DNA from: Odiellus spinosus
Taxonomy: Eukaryota; Arthropoda; Arachnida; Opiliones; Phalangiidae
Direction: 5' to 3'
Assembly: GCA_963920705.1 (NCBI GenBank)
Contig: OY987225.1
Location: forward strand, 7,725,165 to 7,789,164
DNA: 64,000 nucleotides
Shown: positions 50,208 through 60,241 of the stretch, in pieces
How the letters are laid out: each line of letters begins with the position of its first letter
How positions within the stretch are numbered: the stretch's first letter is position 1
Notes under the pieces: generated by a model
The model's database searches: none
The model's input: only the letters and a program-made list of their open reading frames with translations
Told to the model about the DNA's origin: nothing
Program-made: the position numbers and the translations under genes

Positions 50208-53200
50208 ATGTGCCGCGGAGAGATCCGAGATATCACCGAGATTATGTAAGACAATATCGAAATTTAAAAAAATTATGTAATAACAAATGTATTTTCAAAA
50301 TAGTCCACCACTCTGTGATATAGTAGAAGAAATCATAGACGAATGGGATGAAGATGAAGAAGTATTAAGCCCCATTTTCATTGAAGCGAGAGAATCGGAA
50401 AACGTTCTCGCTTTGGAATTTTTTGAAACGCGCGGGAAAAAAAACGCCCGCTCGAAATATCTAGCGTACTCTCTTGGTTTCCTCTTTCGCCCAGTCTTTT
50501 TCATAGGAGCTAGAACCTCCCGTGTCCGTCGTCTAGTCTCTCTGTTGCTTAGCAACGGATAACATGGCCGTTCTACTCTCAAAGTGCCGAAGAGATCTTC
50601 TTTTAAGGAAGAAGTTCATAATAAACTGGGTATATTTGAAAAATAAAAGAAGTCACACATACAGAAAAAAAAGGTGGTGGATCCATCCAATTCTAATAAA
50701 TAGAAAAAAGGAAGGATATTTCGAAACAATGGTAAGAGTTCTCTTATAAATAGTAGATCAAGGCTTAAACTATGGATGTAAAATTGATACAGTTTATTAA
50801 TAACTTAACTAAATAATATTCAATTTTTAGATGGCCTGCATGAAGAAACACGACCATTCAAAGTTTGCGAATTTTACAAGGATGTCCCCAGCCAAATTTG
50901 ATAAATTACGGAAATTAGTTTCACTCCATTTACAGAAGTATACATTAGCAAGGCCAGCGCTTGCTCCTGCTCATCGATTAGCTGTCACGTTAAGGTATCT
51001 TACCAATGCAACCTGTATTCTGATTACTAATTTGTTTTGATTTTGATTAAGGTTCCTTGCAACTGGTGAGAGTTTGCAAAAGCATTGCCTATGGATTTCG
51101 TCTGGGTGCCACTACATGCCACAATATCATCAAAGAAACGTGCCAAGTTCTATGGGATGTTCTTCAGCCAGTTTACTTGCGTAGACCAACTGTAGAGGAC
51201 TGGACTGAAGTTGCTATTGGTTTTGAGTCCACTTGGAACTATCCTCTATGCTGCGGAGCTGTAGACGGGAAGCATGTAGCTATACAACAACCATCAAAGA
51301 GTGGAACACTGTATCATAACTACAAAGTTTGTTTTTGGATTTGATTATGTATACTTAAAAATGTGATTACTGATGAACATCATTTTAACATATCTTTATA
51401 CTCCTAGGGCTTTAACTCTATCGTGTTAATGGCAGTTGTGGATGCGAAGTACAGATTTTTAACAGTGGATGTAGGAGGTTATGGGTCTCATTCCGACGGA
51501 GGAATATTTAAAACTTCAAAATTTGGCCAAGCTGTTCAAAATGGGATTGTAGAGTTTCCCGAGGATGGATACCTTCCAAACACTGATACAAAACTCCCCC
51601 ACGTCCTGCTGGGTGACGAGGCGTTTCAATTACTTCCAAACTTCATGAGGCCTTTTCCGGGACAGGGTCTAGATGCCAAACGAAGGGTGTATAATTATAG
51701 ATTAAGCAGAGCAAGGTAAAATTGCCTTTTGTCTTAAAACTAACAAGGTATTAACTTATTGAGATTTTATAATTGTCGCAGGCGTTGTAGTGAAAATGCG
51801 TTTGGTATTTTAGCATCGAGTTGGAGGCTATATCGTCGACCATTGCTTTTCAACCCTCGCAATGTGGATAAAATTGTCAAGGCTACAATTGTCCTGCATA
51901 ACTATTTGATGACGGAGGAGGGAAGAGAGGAAAATGTGGAAGATGAAAAACAATACTGCCCAAAAACACACGCCGATTACAAAGATAGGGCTGGGAACAC
52001 ACACTCGGGAGAACTGCATAATATATTGAAACAAAATCCTGCCCGTGGACTTTTAAATGCACTTGCCACACATGCGAGAAATTATTCAAATCAAGCTGCC
52101 TATATTCGAATGGCCTTTGCCAATTATTTTGTTGCTCCAGAAGGAGAAGTACCATGGCAGTGGGATTTATTAAAATTAAAAAAGCCACAATGAAAACATT
52201 CGACTTTAAAAGTATCTAAAATAATTTTATTTTAAATCAATAAATTTTAAAACGTTGGTTCTTTGGCTTCATTCACAAGAGATATAATTTGGTATTCAAG
52301 TTTTCTTCGTTTTGCTACTGGTATTTCGTCTAGTAGATCCGCAAGATAGTCTCCAAATTTTTGAGATTGAGTTCTATTTCCCAGTTCTCTATTAATTTGA
52401 AATAAATTACTAAAATTAGGCTGCAATTACATCAATACATGCTAAAGCAAAACTTTAAATTTACTTGTTGATAAGGCACATTTCTTTTAAAAGCTCATCA
52501 TCGACGTTTAGTAGCAAACTTTTTCTTTTTGAGGGGAGGTGTGAAACGGGTTTTGGGTGTATCACTTGCGCTTGGAAGTGAATTAAATGAACTAGTTGAT
52601 GGAGCATTATTTGAATCAGATTTTAATTCCGTACATGGGCCATCAATAATATCATCATTTTCAATTTCTTCAACAACGAAGTCATGTCCGTTATTATCAG
52701 AAATGACAGTCTAGAATACAAATAAATCATTTTAATGTTATTTATGACTTTAACTGGGAAGGTATGGGAGCTTTGAAACTTACTTCATGAGAATCTTTTT
52801 CAGCATCGTCTTTTTCAATTGTCTCATTACTAGTTTTCTCTTCTATTGCTGCGTAATTAGATGTGGTACTACGAAAAAATAAATTAATTAGTTACATTTA
52901 TGTTGACATTTCTAACCAAATTACAGGCTGGCTAGTACCCGATAGATGTTACAATTGTACCCACCCGTGAAAAAGATGTTGCGTCACGGGTGGGATTTGA
53001 AACCACAACCTTCCGCTTACAGGTTGTGGGTTCAAATCCCACCCGTGACCCAACATCTTTTTCACGGGTGGGTACAATTGTAAATTAATTAGTATTACAA
53101 AAGAGGTAGATCTATCAGGCTGAAGAATAACCGATCAAATGAGGAAAAGATATAGTCTACGTTGTTTCCAAATAGGCCTATTTGAATTCGATTAGTTGTT

Positions 53201-54788
53201 CCTTGGCTTTGGATATATTGAACCCTCTTTTGATCGGTTTTTCTTTGGTCCCAGACCATATAAACTTACTCTCTCCTAGCAACAACATATTTTAGAAAAA
53301 GTAGTTGTTCGAAAAATATCCACTTTACATTCTTGTAATCCTTCTCTCTTCTATATTCATCTCCACTAGCTTTGATGGTTATTGCTTGAAAAATGTTCCG
53401 AAATTGGTCCATCAAATGTTTCCAATATTTTTTGCATTCGTCCTCTGTTGATAGTTTAATATTAATTTAATAACTTTCTAGTGTATTTCAACTAACTTAC
53501 TAGTTAAAGATACTGCACAGGCCACTTCCTCCCAAAGAGAGTCAACCAGATCCCTATTTCTGTAATCTTCCAGTCTCCTATTCCAGAGTGGTTCCCTTAT
53601 CCTTATTTCATTAATTAATTTTTCTTTTCTTTCATTTTCAACCCTTCTTTCTTCATCCCTTTGCTCTTTTAATTTTTGTTTTAGTTCTTTGTTATTTAGT
53701 TTTCTGTTCATCGCTAAAATGGCTCCAGAGTCCAGACCAAATAAAATCACAACGTGAATTTAATTCAATCCGCCATTCCAAACCCAGGCTGCCCTGCGGT
53801 TTCTTCCTATTGGTCAATTTCATAACACGTGATACACGAGTACGCGTTTTCGCTATGCTATAGCAAGAAATATCTATTCAAAGCTGATACGGCTCTAGCG
53901 AGGTTTTTCCGCTTTAGCAAATAGATTTCTCGCTAAAGCTCAACTTGTTTTCTTCAATGAAAACGATCATGCTATAACTAAAGCGTTTTTTTTGGAAGCG
54001 TTTCCGCTTTCGCTTGAAATTTTAACGCAACTCGCTTCAATGAAAATGGGGCTTTAGAACTAGAAGTTTTGGAGGAAGAAGAAGTGGATGAAGAAGATGG
54101 AGAGGGGGAGGAAGAAGATCAGGAAGAAATTCCACCGATGGAGTATGGGTAAGCTAAACAATACTTATATATCAATCCTTATTACATTTTTATATGTTAT
54201 TTCAATAAGAAAATTTTATGCCCCTATGAGACTTAGGGTAGGCTTTCCTGTTAGGCTTCGGTGCATTACAGGTAAGCCCCTATCACGTGACCAAATCTCA
54301 AAGCTCTAGGACTTGTAGTTTAGAAGTTATAGCATTACCAAAGGTACATCCCATGTTATTCCTATGAAAACCGATGTTTTACCTATGGGCTATATATTTA
54401 AGCTTCCAAATTATTACAAGTTCGGTTATGTAGTATAGTGTATGTTGATCAACTTGTCTGCTAGTGTTGTAGGTATCTTTATATTGATAAATGAAAAGTT
54501 ATAGTATTGTGTGTATGTGTGTTATATTGAAATCCTGTATTTTAATAGGGAATTCGATACTCCGGCTTCCCCCACGCCTGACTATACCGTCGCTTTCTTT
54601 GGTGGTCAGGCGGGGTTAGGGGGTTATCCTCAAGTTAATCAAGCCGAAGAAGTTGATCAACCCCAAGAGGTTGAACAACCCCCAGTGATTGCTCAAGCAC
54701 AAGTTGATCAACCTCGAACGGTTTGGATACCTGAAGATGCCCCCCAATATTATATTTCTATAATTCAATGGGGTCAACATCGTAAATT
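50208..54788 (+). CDS. Small spliced acidic protein, copy A (interrupted by Harbinger element)
   Basis: Exons: 50208-50245 (MCRGEIRDITEI), 50304 onward (PPLCDIVEEIIDEWDEDEEV), and 54549-54788 (EFDTPASPTPDYTVAFFGGQ, then Gln/Val/Pro-rich repeats QAEEVDQPQEVEQP). The acidic exon contains the Harbinger element 50368-54053 with a TTA duplication, and its other side reads LEEEEVDEEDGEGEEEDQEE up to the donor at 54148. Acidic N-terminus plus the DTPASP...YT...FF motif is shared with copies A' and B. Acidic, TATA-driven, small: a transcription-activator-like protein is conceivable but unproven. May be part of the adjoining Polinton-like fossils. Confidence 0.6.
50564..52193 (+). CDS. HARBI1-like transposase of Harbinger 2
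   Basis: Five exons with GT-AG borders: 50564-50731 (ends KRRWW-type HTYRKKRWWIHPILINRK), 50831-50994 (FANFTRMSPAKFDKLRKLV), 51052-51326, 51408-51715 and 51782-52193. DDE: Asp in LCCGAVDGKHVAIQ, Asp in VGGYGSHSDGGIF, Glu in RRCSENAFGILASSW. One extra A in CAAAAGCATTGCC near 51075 shifts exon 3; everything else is in register. So a barely decayed, recently active enzyme. It also has AATAAA at 52238. Confidence 0.85.
52262..53711 (-). CDS. MADF-BESS DNA-binding partner of Harbinger 2
   Basis: First exon 53711-53501 starts MNRKLNNKELKQKLKEQRDE and contains the MADF start EPLWNRRLEDYRNRDLVDSL. Exon 53444-53270 completes it (CKKYWKHLMDQFRNIFQAIT, WIFFEQLLFLKYVV). Further exons near 52872-52800, 52710-52518 (acidic, then PPLKKKKFATKRR, a nuclear localisation signal) and about 52470-52262 (FGDYLADLLDEIPVAKRRKL, a BESS-like motif). 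Later exon borders are approximate. The intron 53270-52872 contains a small fold-back element. Such proteins accompany Harbinger transposases in insects. Confidence 0.65.
52951..53081. mobile_element. 131-bp palindromic fold-back with tRNA T-arm-like sequence
   Basis: The whole segment is a near-perfect palindrome from ACAATTGTACCC to its inverse, centred near 53016. 53026-53042 is GTGGG-TTCAAAT-CCCAC, a perfect T-arm, followed by CCGTGAC which pairs with GTCACGG at 52983. It sits in an intron of the MADF-BESS gene. Confidence 0.75.
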
Positions 54789-54869
54789 GTAAGTCAGAAT
54801 ATAAAGTCCACACCTTTTTTGTATTATTCTGGAACAGTTTTTATTTTGATAGATATGTATATGCGCTAC

Positions 54870-55005
54870 CTTGCAATATCTCGAGCACATTTTGAAGGAC
54901 AGAGTTTATGCATAGAGCAGCAATTGTCTGTTTTACCGAATTTTGCACACCCGAGTTGTTCTAAATTAATAATAGGATCTAAAATAACCTACAATAGTCA
55001 TTTGA
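54870..55005 (-). pseudogene. 'GLGW' family remnant, copy 2
   Basis: The minus strand encodes PIINLEQLGCAKFGK, then CCSMHKLCPSKCARDIAR, the C-terminal block of this family (NLEQLGC and C-x-x-H-x3-C-x3-CA). Only this end remains. It lies convergent to acidic gene A. Confidence 0.5.
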
Positions 55006-55086
55006 CCTAGACAAACCAGGAAATCTTACATGAAAAGTACCTAAACCCGGACTCTGGCTATTGACCGTCTGACCTATCTCCATCCC

Positions 55087-55093
55087 TATAAAA
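55087..55093 (+). promoter_or_regulatory. TATA box of acidic gene A'
   Basis: TATAAAA, about 82 bp upstream of the ATG at 55175. Confidence 0.45.
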
Positions 55094-55174
55094 CGAATTT
55101 TGGTCCAGTACTATTGCACACACCCACGTTCAAACACATTGCCGAAAGTTATCCAAACGCTACTAAACTAAAAA

Positions 55175-55935
55175 ATGAATATATGCGTTGTGTTACTGGT
55201 GTGGGGCGTTTTGTTCAGTGAGAATGAATTAGCTAGTTTTAACCCCATGCTGGATGTCATTATGGAGGAGGAGAAGGAGGAGGTGTTGGAGAAGGAGAAG
55301 GTGGTGGAGGAGCTGATGGAGGAGGAATTGGAGTTGGAAAACGAACCATGGTACCATGACGAAGGGGAGGATGATGAGGTCCCCATGCAGGCTGTCGAAG
55401 CTATACAATTATTATCATAATTAATTATTTATATGGATTTGAGAAAAGTTAGATTATACTATTATATCATTTTAATTCGATATTTGAACATAACGTAGTA
55501 TGGGTTATTATTAAATGATTAGTTTTGACTAGTCACGACTGAAAGGGTTAAGTGAATGTGAAAGGGTTAAGTGAAAGTAAAAAGGTTAAGTAAATGTAAA
55601 AAAAGTGAAAGGGTTAAGTGAAAGTAAAAAAAGGAAAAGGGTTAAGTGAAAGTGAAAGGGTTAAGTGAAAGTAAAAAAAGGAAAAAGGGTTAAGTGAAAG
55701 TGTTAAGTGAAAGTAAAAAGTGAAAGTAAAAAGTGAAAGTGAAAGTGAAAGTAAAAAGGGGTTAAGTGTACGTGAAAAGTAGTTTCTATATGTGTCACAT
55801 TTAATTTATATTAGAAAACTTTATCGGGATTATGATACACCAACCTCCCGTGACCCTCAGTATACTGAAAATTTCTTCACAAGAAATCCGCAGCGAAAAA
55901 TTCCAATTTATAAAAATAAAAAATTTCAAGAATAA
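55175..55935 (+). CDS. Small spliced acidic protein, copy A'
   Basis: The first exon (55175 to about 55380-55420) starts MNICVVLLVWGVLFSENELA, and is then extremely acidic (MEEEKEEVLEKEKVVEELME, WYHDEGEDDEVP). A second exon after TTATATTAG, 55815-55935, reads KLYRDYDTPTSRDPQYTENF then FTRNPQRKIPIYKNK. DTPTSRDPQYT...FF is the family motif of copies A and B. The donor of the first exon is uncertain. The intron carries a GTTAAGTGAAAG minisatellite. The tail is shorter and more basic than in the other copies. Confidence 0.5.
55540..55765. repeat. GTTAAGTGAAAG-type minisatellite
   Basis: Irregular tandem copies of AAAGGGTTAAGTGAAAGTAA and shorter derivatives, inside the intron of acidic gene A'. 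Confidence 0.85.
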
Positions 55936-55998
55936 AATTATAAAAGCTTTAATAATGTTTTGGTTTATATTTTTTACAATTATACATATATTTTATTT

Positions 55999-56567
55999 CT
56001 ATATAAAAATGTAGTCATCATCCGAATCTGCTAGATCGGCAACCGAGATATTTAGCAAGTCATCATTGTTTAGGAGGAAATCAAAATAAAATTTGACCGA
56101 TTCGCGCGCCCACTTTGATGGAGAGATATGATGCATTGAGCAACATATTTTAGATTTTCCGACTTTTCGCAACCGAGTTGTTCTAGATGAATAACGGGTG
56201 CATTTAGCAAGGCCGCTAATTCCTCGCACTTCTCCAGCCCCTTGCTGTATATAACCGTGTCCTTATTAACACTTAACTTAGCCAGATGTTGCTCGAGTAC
56301 CCAGTACCGGGCCAACCCGTCATTCCACCCGAGACCCGTCAGGTTCCACCGACAATACGTATTTGAACTCCTGATCTTGGGTGGGAGGATATCGCTGGAG
56401 AAGGGGGGTTTATATGTTGCTAGATGTACCACTTTCACTTTGTTATTAACAAAGATTCCGGCAGATAATTCTTTTACTTTAAAGCCATACTCCATTTTTC
56501 CTTTTTGTAAGTTGTAAGCTTTGCCCGATCGCGTATACAGCATATCAACAATTAACACATTGTTCAA
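55999..56567 (-). pseudogene. 'GLGW' family ORF, copy 3 (fossil)
   Basis: MEYGFKVKELSAGIFVNNKV, VVHLATYKPPFSSDILPPKI, NLTGLGWNDGLARYWVLEQH, TVIYSKGLEKCEELAALL and VIHLEQLGCEK. The C-terminal block (CCSMHHISPSKWARESVKFY) is in an overlapping frame and ends in acidic DLADSDDDYIFI. It is convergent to acidic gene A'. Function unknown. The best preserved copy of the family here, though not intact. Confidence 0.55.
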
Positions 56568-57040
56568 GTCTATAAAATAAAAATTTATTTTTCAGTCAAA
56601 ACTGCCCGTATTGTCGATCTACGGAAACGCACGAAGTTGCGTATCCGTTTCCATCATATCCAATTCCAACAATCTACTGCATGAATGAACTTTGCATGCA
56701 CTATCTAACCAACGTTAAATTCTATATTCACAATACATCTTATTATGTAAATGTTTTTACTAATGATGGGGGGTGTAGAGTCTCAAAAACTCTAGATATT
56801 TCTTTATATATTGAGAGTCTTCTCTCTAACAAACGAAATCTGGAAGATTTTGAAATTGAGAGAATTAATTACGATTAATATTTCAAAATCTTCCAGATTT
56901 GGTTTCTTCCTTTTATATGTAAAAAAACGTTCCTTTTTAATGTAAATAAAAAATTATGTAATATGTACCAAGGCATAAGTAATCATATCTGCTAAACTTA
57001 AACAAATTGGTTTTAAGGTCAGTTTATCTTTTTTTAAACA

Positions 57041-57724
57041 CTATCTACGCATCTCTTCTCTTTGCATGAAAGAAGCTGCAATTTCAGGTTCAATATTGGC
57101 TCGACGATATAATGTTAGGGCTACCTTTTTTTGTAAAGGATTACTACTATCTTTAATTTGCCTGTAATAAGATTTTTCATCGTTTGATAATCTTCGCTTT
57201 TTATTCTGTCTTTTTTCATATCTTATATTAGCTAAATAAATTCCAATCACTAGCGCTCTCGCAAAACACAAATTATCGTTATTTTCAATATGAATATAAT
57301 TTGGATTAGATTTAAAAAAGCTATCAAATGGTATAACGTTTCTAGTGTTAAATGATTTTTGTCGAGTTCCAACAGGAATATCGCATTGTAAAAAAATAAC
57401 GTCAAAAGTGAGAGACGCTTGTAAATGAAAATTTCTATTAGATTGAGCCACTTGCGAAATAGCACCAAGAATTCGTTGAGCCGTTAATTCATTTATGTTC
57501 ATAAATCTTAAATTAATCGGATTTTCCAATTCATCCGATCGTATACAAAATCTAACTCGATTGTATCGTTGATAACCTTGTAGCAATTCAGTAAGGATAG
57601 AATTTATGATACTTATAAATGTGTCGTGGACTTCGGTTAGTTTAATACGATCTAAATTCTTAAATTTTACTTTAAATTCCAGCTGATGACATTTAAATTC
57701 ATTCGGTTTTGTATTCTCTATCAA
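57041..57724 (-). pseudogene. Polinton DNA polymerase N-terminal region fossil, copy 1
   Basis: ILGAISQVAQSNRNFHLQAS, LTFDVIFLQCDIPVGTRQKS, VIPFDSFFKSNPNYIHIEN and NDNLCFARALVIGIYLAN: the domain preceding the exonuclease in Polinton-type protein-primed polymerases. A close relative (about 85% similar) lies at 61928-62347. The rest of the polymerase is absent at this locus. Whether this domain is an OTU-like protease remains open; the LCFARA motif is suggestive only. Confidence 0.6.
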
Positions 57725-57729
57725 TTTTC

Positions 57730-58250
57730 GAGAGGTTATACTGTTCCAGTTAGATTTCTACATTTTGATAGTTAACATTATAGTAAGGTTACAAGGTATA
57801 CGTATATGAAAAAAAAACATTGAAAATAATTTTTCTAGCTTACCGCAGGTTTTGTTTTCCCTTTGCATGAATTCATAATTAAATCCGGAGATTAAATCCT
57901 AACGATCAAATATAAAACCGCTTATAATGCTAAAACAAATCAATATACAAACTGCAAAGGCTTACAGAAAAAAATGGCAGTCAAATAGACTCAAGTTTTC
58001 CCAAAAATAATTCAGCAGGTGTTTCGTGACGTCAAATTCTCTCTACCTCGTGATTGGTTAAAAAGTCCTCCGATTTTTGTTGGTCTGACCCAGATCGCCT
58101 ACCGACCCGATTAAAAACAGAGTTTGAAGCTGACAAAAATCATGTCGGGGCTAACATTCATACTACCCGATATGTCGTTCAGACTTGTACGACTGCCCTT
58201 GTCAGTTGACAAAAGTTGGATAATCTGAACGCGCCTTCAGATTCATTATT
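57730..58250. other. Promoter-side interval of acidic gene B
   Basis: No ORF supported. GTGACGTCAAATT at about 58025 is a CRE-like word; TTATATTC at about 58250 may serve as TATA for the ATG at 58314. Confidence 0.35.
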
Positions 58251-58313
58251 TTATATTCATTCGCTCTAAGACGTTCGCTCTAAGTCCTGTTTCGGTATAT
58301 TCTTATTTCTACC

Positions 58314-59026
58314 ATGTCTCATTTAACCACTGAAACTGCGTAAGTTAATATTGAATTAAAATATGTTATATATTCTAAACGAATTTAAAACTTTAGCTCC
58401 GCCACTACCGTTCAACTGGAAGAATATGGTCTGTTTGTAGAAGAAGAGATGCCGATATACAAGTATGTTAGCATGGATTTAATTCTAACGTAAATATATT
58501 AATTTATTCTTGTTAAAAAATCTCAGAGCGTTACGTTAGTTTCAAAGTTGTAGTTATGAGATTGTACGTTAGTGAATGTTCTAATTTAAAGTCTATATTT
58601 TGTTTTTAAAGTGAACTTGACACCCCCGCCTCGCCTGACCCTTTATACACCGCTAATTTCTTTGCGGGTCAGGCGGTTCTAGAGGAACCGGAAGTAGCTC
58701 AACCAGAAATGGTTGAACCACAAATTGATCGTCATCAACCAGAAGTTGATCATCTTCAACAACTTCCGTATTTAACAATTCCTCTAGAAAATATGTAAGT
58801 GTTTTAAAAACGTTACATATTTTCTCTTTTTAACCATGATGATCTTTTTAGGGATATTGACGTGGAACCATGTCATATTTGCGGAAGTCTTAATTACAAT
58901 TTAAATTATTACTCAAATTATACTTATAAACTATCTTGTACTTCACTCTATTGTTTCTGTTCTCGCATTTTCTATTTTAGTTTTGAATCTGGCTACTATA
59001 TTATTCAACATCATAATTGCTTTTAA
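58314..59026 (+). CDS. Small spliced acidic protein, copy B, with Cys-rich C-terminus
   Basis: Four exons with consistent GT-AG borders and phases: 58314-58339 (MSHLTTETA), 58397-58462 (VQLEEYGLFVEEEMPIY), 58612-58794 (ELDTPASPDPLYTANFFAGQ, then VEPQIDRHQPEVDHLQQLP) and 58852-59026 (DIDVEPCHICGSLNYNLN, later CTSLYCFCSR). About 149 residues. The last exon has CxxC...C...CxC, a possible zinc site. The acidic second exon and the DTPASP motif match copies A and A'. No known family. Convergent with a GLGW-family ORF. It could be a regulatory gene of the adjacent Polinton-like fossil or an independent element. Confidence 0.6.
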
Positions 59027-59129
59027 ATTATTACTCAGTTTTTACCTTTATATTTTATTTTAAAACCAATATTTACAAAATATATTTTTACGTGTATTAA
59101 ATTTTTTCAACAAATAAAATGTCCATTAA

Positions 59130-59641
59130 ATATCCCAAACCTCGACCTCCCAATTTTCTTCATCTTCCGAATCGGTTATGAAAAATTCACTATCGCTCTC
59201 TATATCAGAGGGCGTTATCTCCAATAAGTCGGGGTTGTTTAACAAATAGTCCCCGTAATATTTGACACTTTCACGCGCACATTTGCACGGTCTGAACCGG
59301 TGAATAGAGCAAGTCTTTCGAGGGTTTTATTTTTTCACATCCCAAAACGTCCAAGTTTATTCCAGTTTTATTTAATAATTTTCATACCCTTTCGTATAGA
59401 TATTAACATAATCGTTCACGTTTAAACCCTGCAAATGATAGTCTAAAACGGAATAGCGCGCCAATCCATCGTTCCATCCCAGCCCTGAGATATTGTGTTG
59501 TACATACGCGTTCGATCGACGAATTTTTGGCGCGAGATGACGGGGGTAAGGTGGTTGGTATGACGCAAGAAAAGTAACCCGCGCTTTGTTTTTTTCCAAC
59601 ACACCAGCAGCCATTTCTTTAATTACAAACTCGTACTCCAT
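59130..59641 (-). pseudogene. 'GLGW' family ORF, copy 4 (fossil)
   Basis: MEYEFVIKEMAAGVLEKNKA, VTFLASYQPPYPRHLAPKIR, HNISGLGWNDGLARYSVLDY and NIYTKGYENY. Weak traces of the C-terminal block follow to about 59130. It starts with the same MEYxFxxKExxAG block as copy 3, so this is the true N-terminus of the family. Not intact. Confidence 0.55.
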
Positions 59642-59849
59642 TTTTTTTTTAATTTGAATAAATTTTAGTAATCCGCGGGCATAGATGATATCTTAGCTAA
59701 AAAGAAAAAACGGTTTACGTTTTTGTTAAACCTTTTTTTCTAAAGTTTTACATACACTAGATCGTAATTTAACATTTCACGAATGCTTAAAAAACATGAT
59801 TTTTTTATTTTGCGTATAGTATTTTTGGTTGTTCCGTCTCTAAGCATTG

Positions 59850-60241
59850 TTAAAGGTATGAAATAACATCTTTTTTTCCTGATAAATGTTCAAGAAGTCT
59901 TTCAAAATTTGCAATGGTTTTTTTACATGAAGCTGTCACGCAACTCAAAAACCAGTTTTGCGAATCGAGAAATTTAATATGACTTTTAATATCCTCCTCA
60001 TTCTCCATTAAAACGTGATACGCGCATTCAGTCAGCTGTATTACTGCATTGTTCTGAGGATTTATCAAATAGACCGGTAAAAAGTTCTTATAATTGTTCT
60101 CTAACACGTTTTTATAATTCAAAATAATCTCCCAAACTGACACGGGAATTACTATGGTGGTAAGCGTTTTCACTAGGATCACAACTTCTGGGTCTTCATT
60201 AATTGGATACACGGATATCATGGTGTTATTCAACTCCATAT
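59850..60241 (-). CDS. Unknown ORF after the polymerase fragment
   Basis: 130 residues from MELNNTMISVYPINEDPEVV; VILVKTLTTIVIPVSVWEII, LTECAYHVLMENEEDIKSHI and SCVTASCKKTIANFERLLEH follow. No family recognised. It begins where the exonuclease frame ends, overlapping it slightly. Probably another gene of the same fossil element. Confidence 0.35.

Larger units (their letters stand above)
50368..54053. mobile_element. PIF/Harbinger transposon 2 (3,686 bp) with TTA target duplication
   Basis: Terminal inverted repeats of at least 20 bp starting AGCCCCATTTTCATTGAAGC; TTA on both sides (50365-50367, 54054-54056). Contains a plus-strand transposase and a minus-strand MADF-BESS protein, convergent, with their 3' ends about 70 bp apart near 52193-52262. 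TTA fits the TWA target preference of many PIF/Harbinger families. Its ends differ from those of 40183-44348, so it is another lineage. Confidence 0.95.

Noticed and set aside
52983-53049. A functional tRNA gene
   Set aside because: Only the T-arm and acceptor pairing are present; the D-arm, anticodon arm and A box are replaced by the mirror image of the same sequence.
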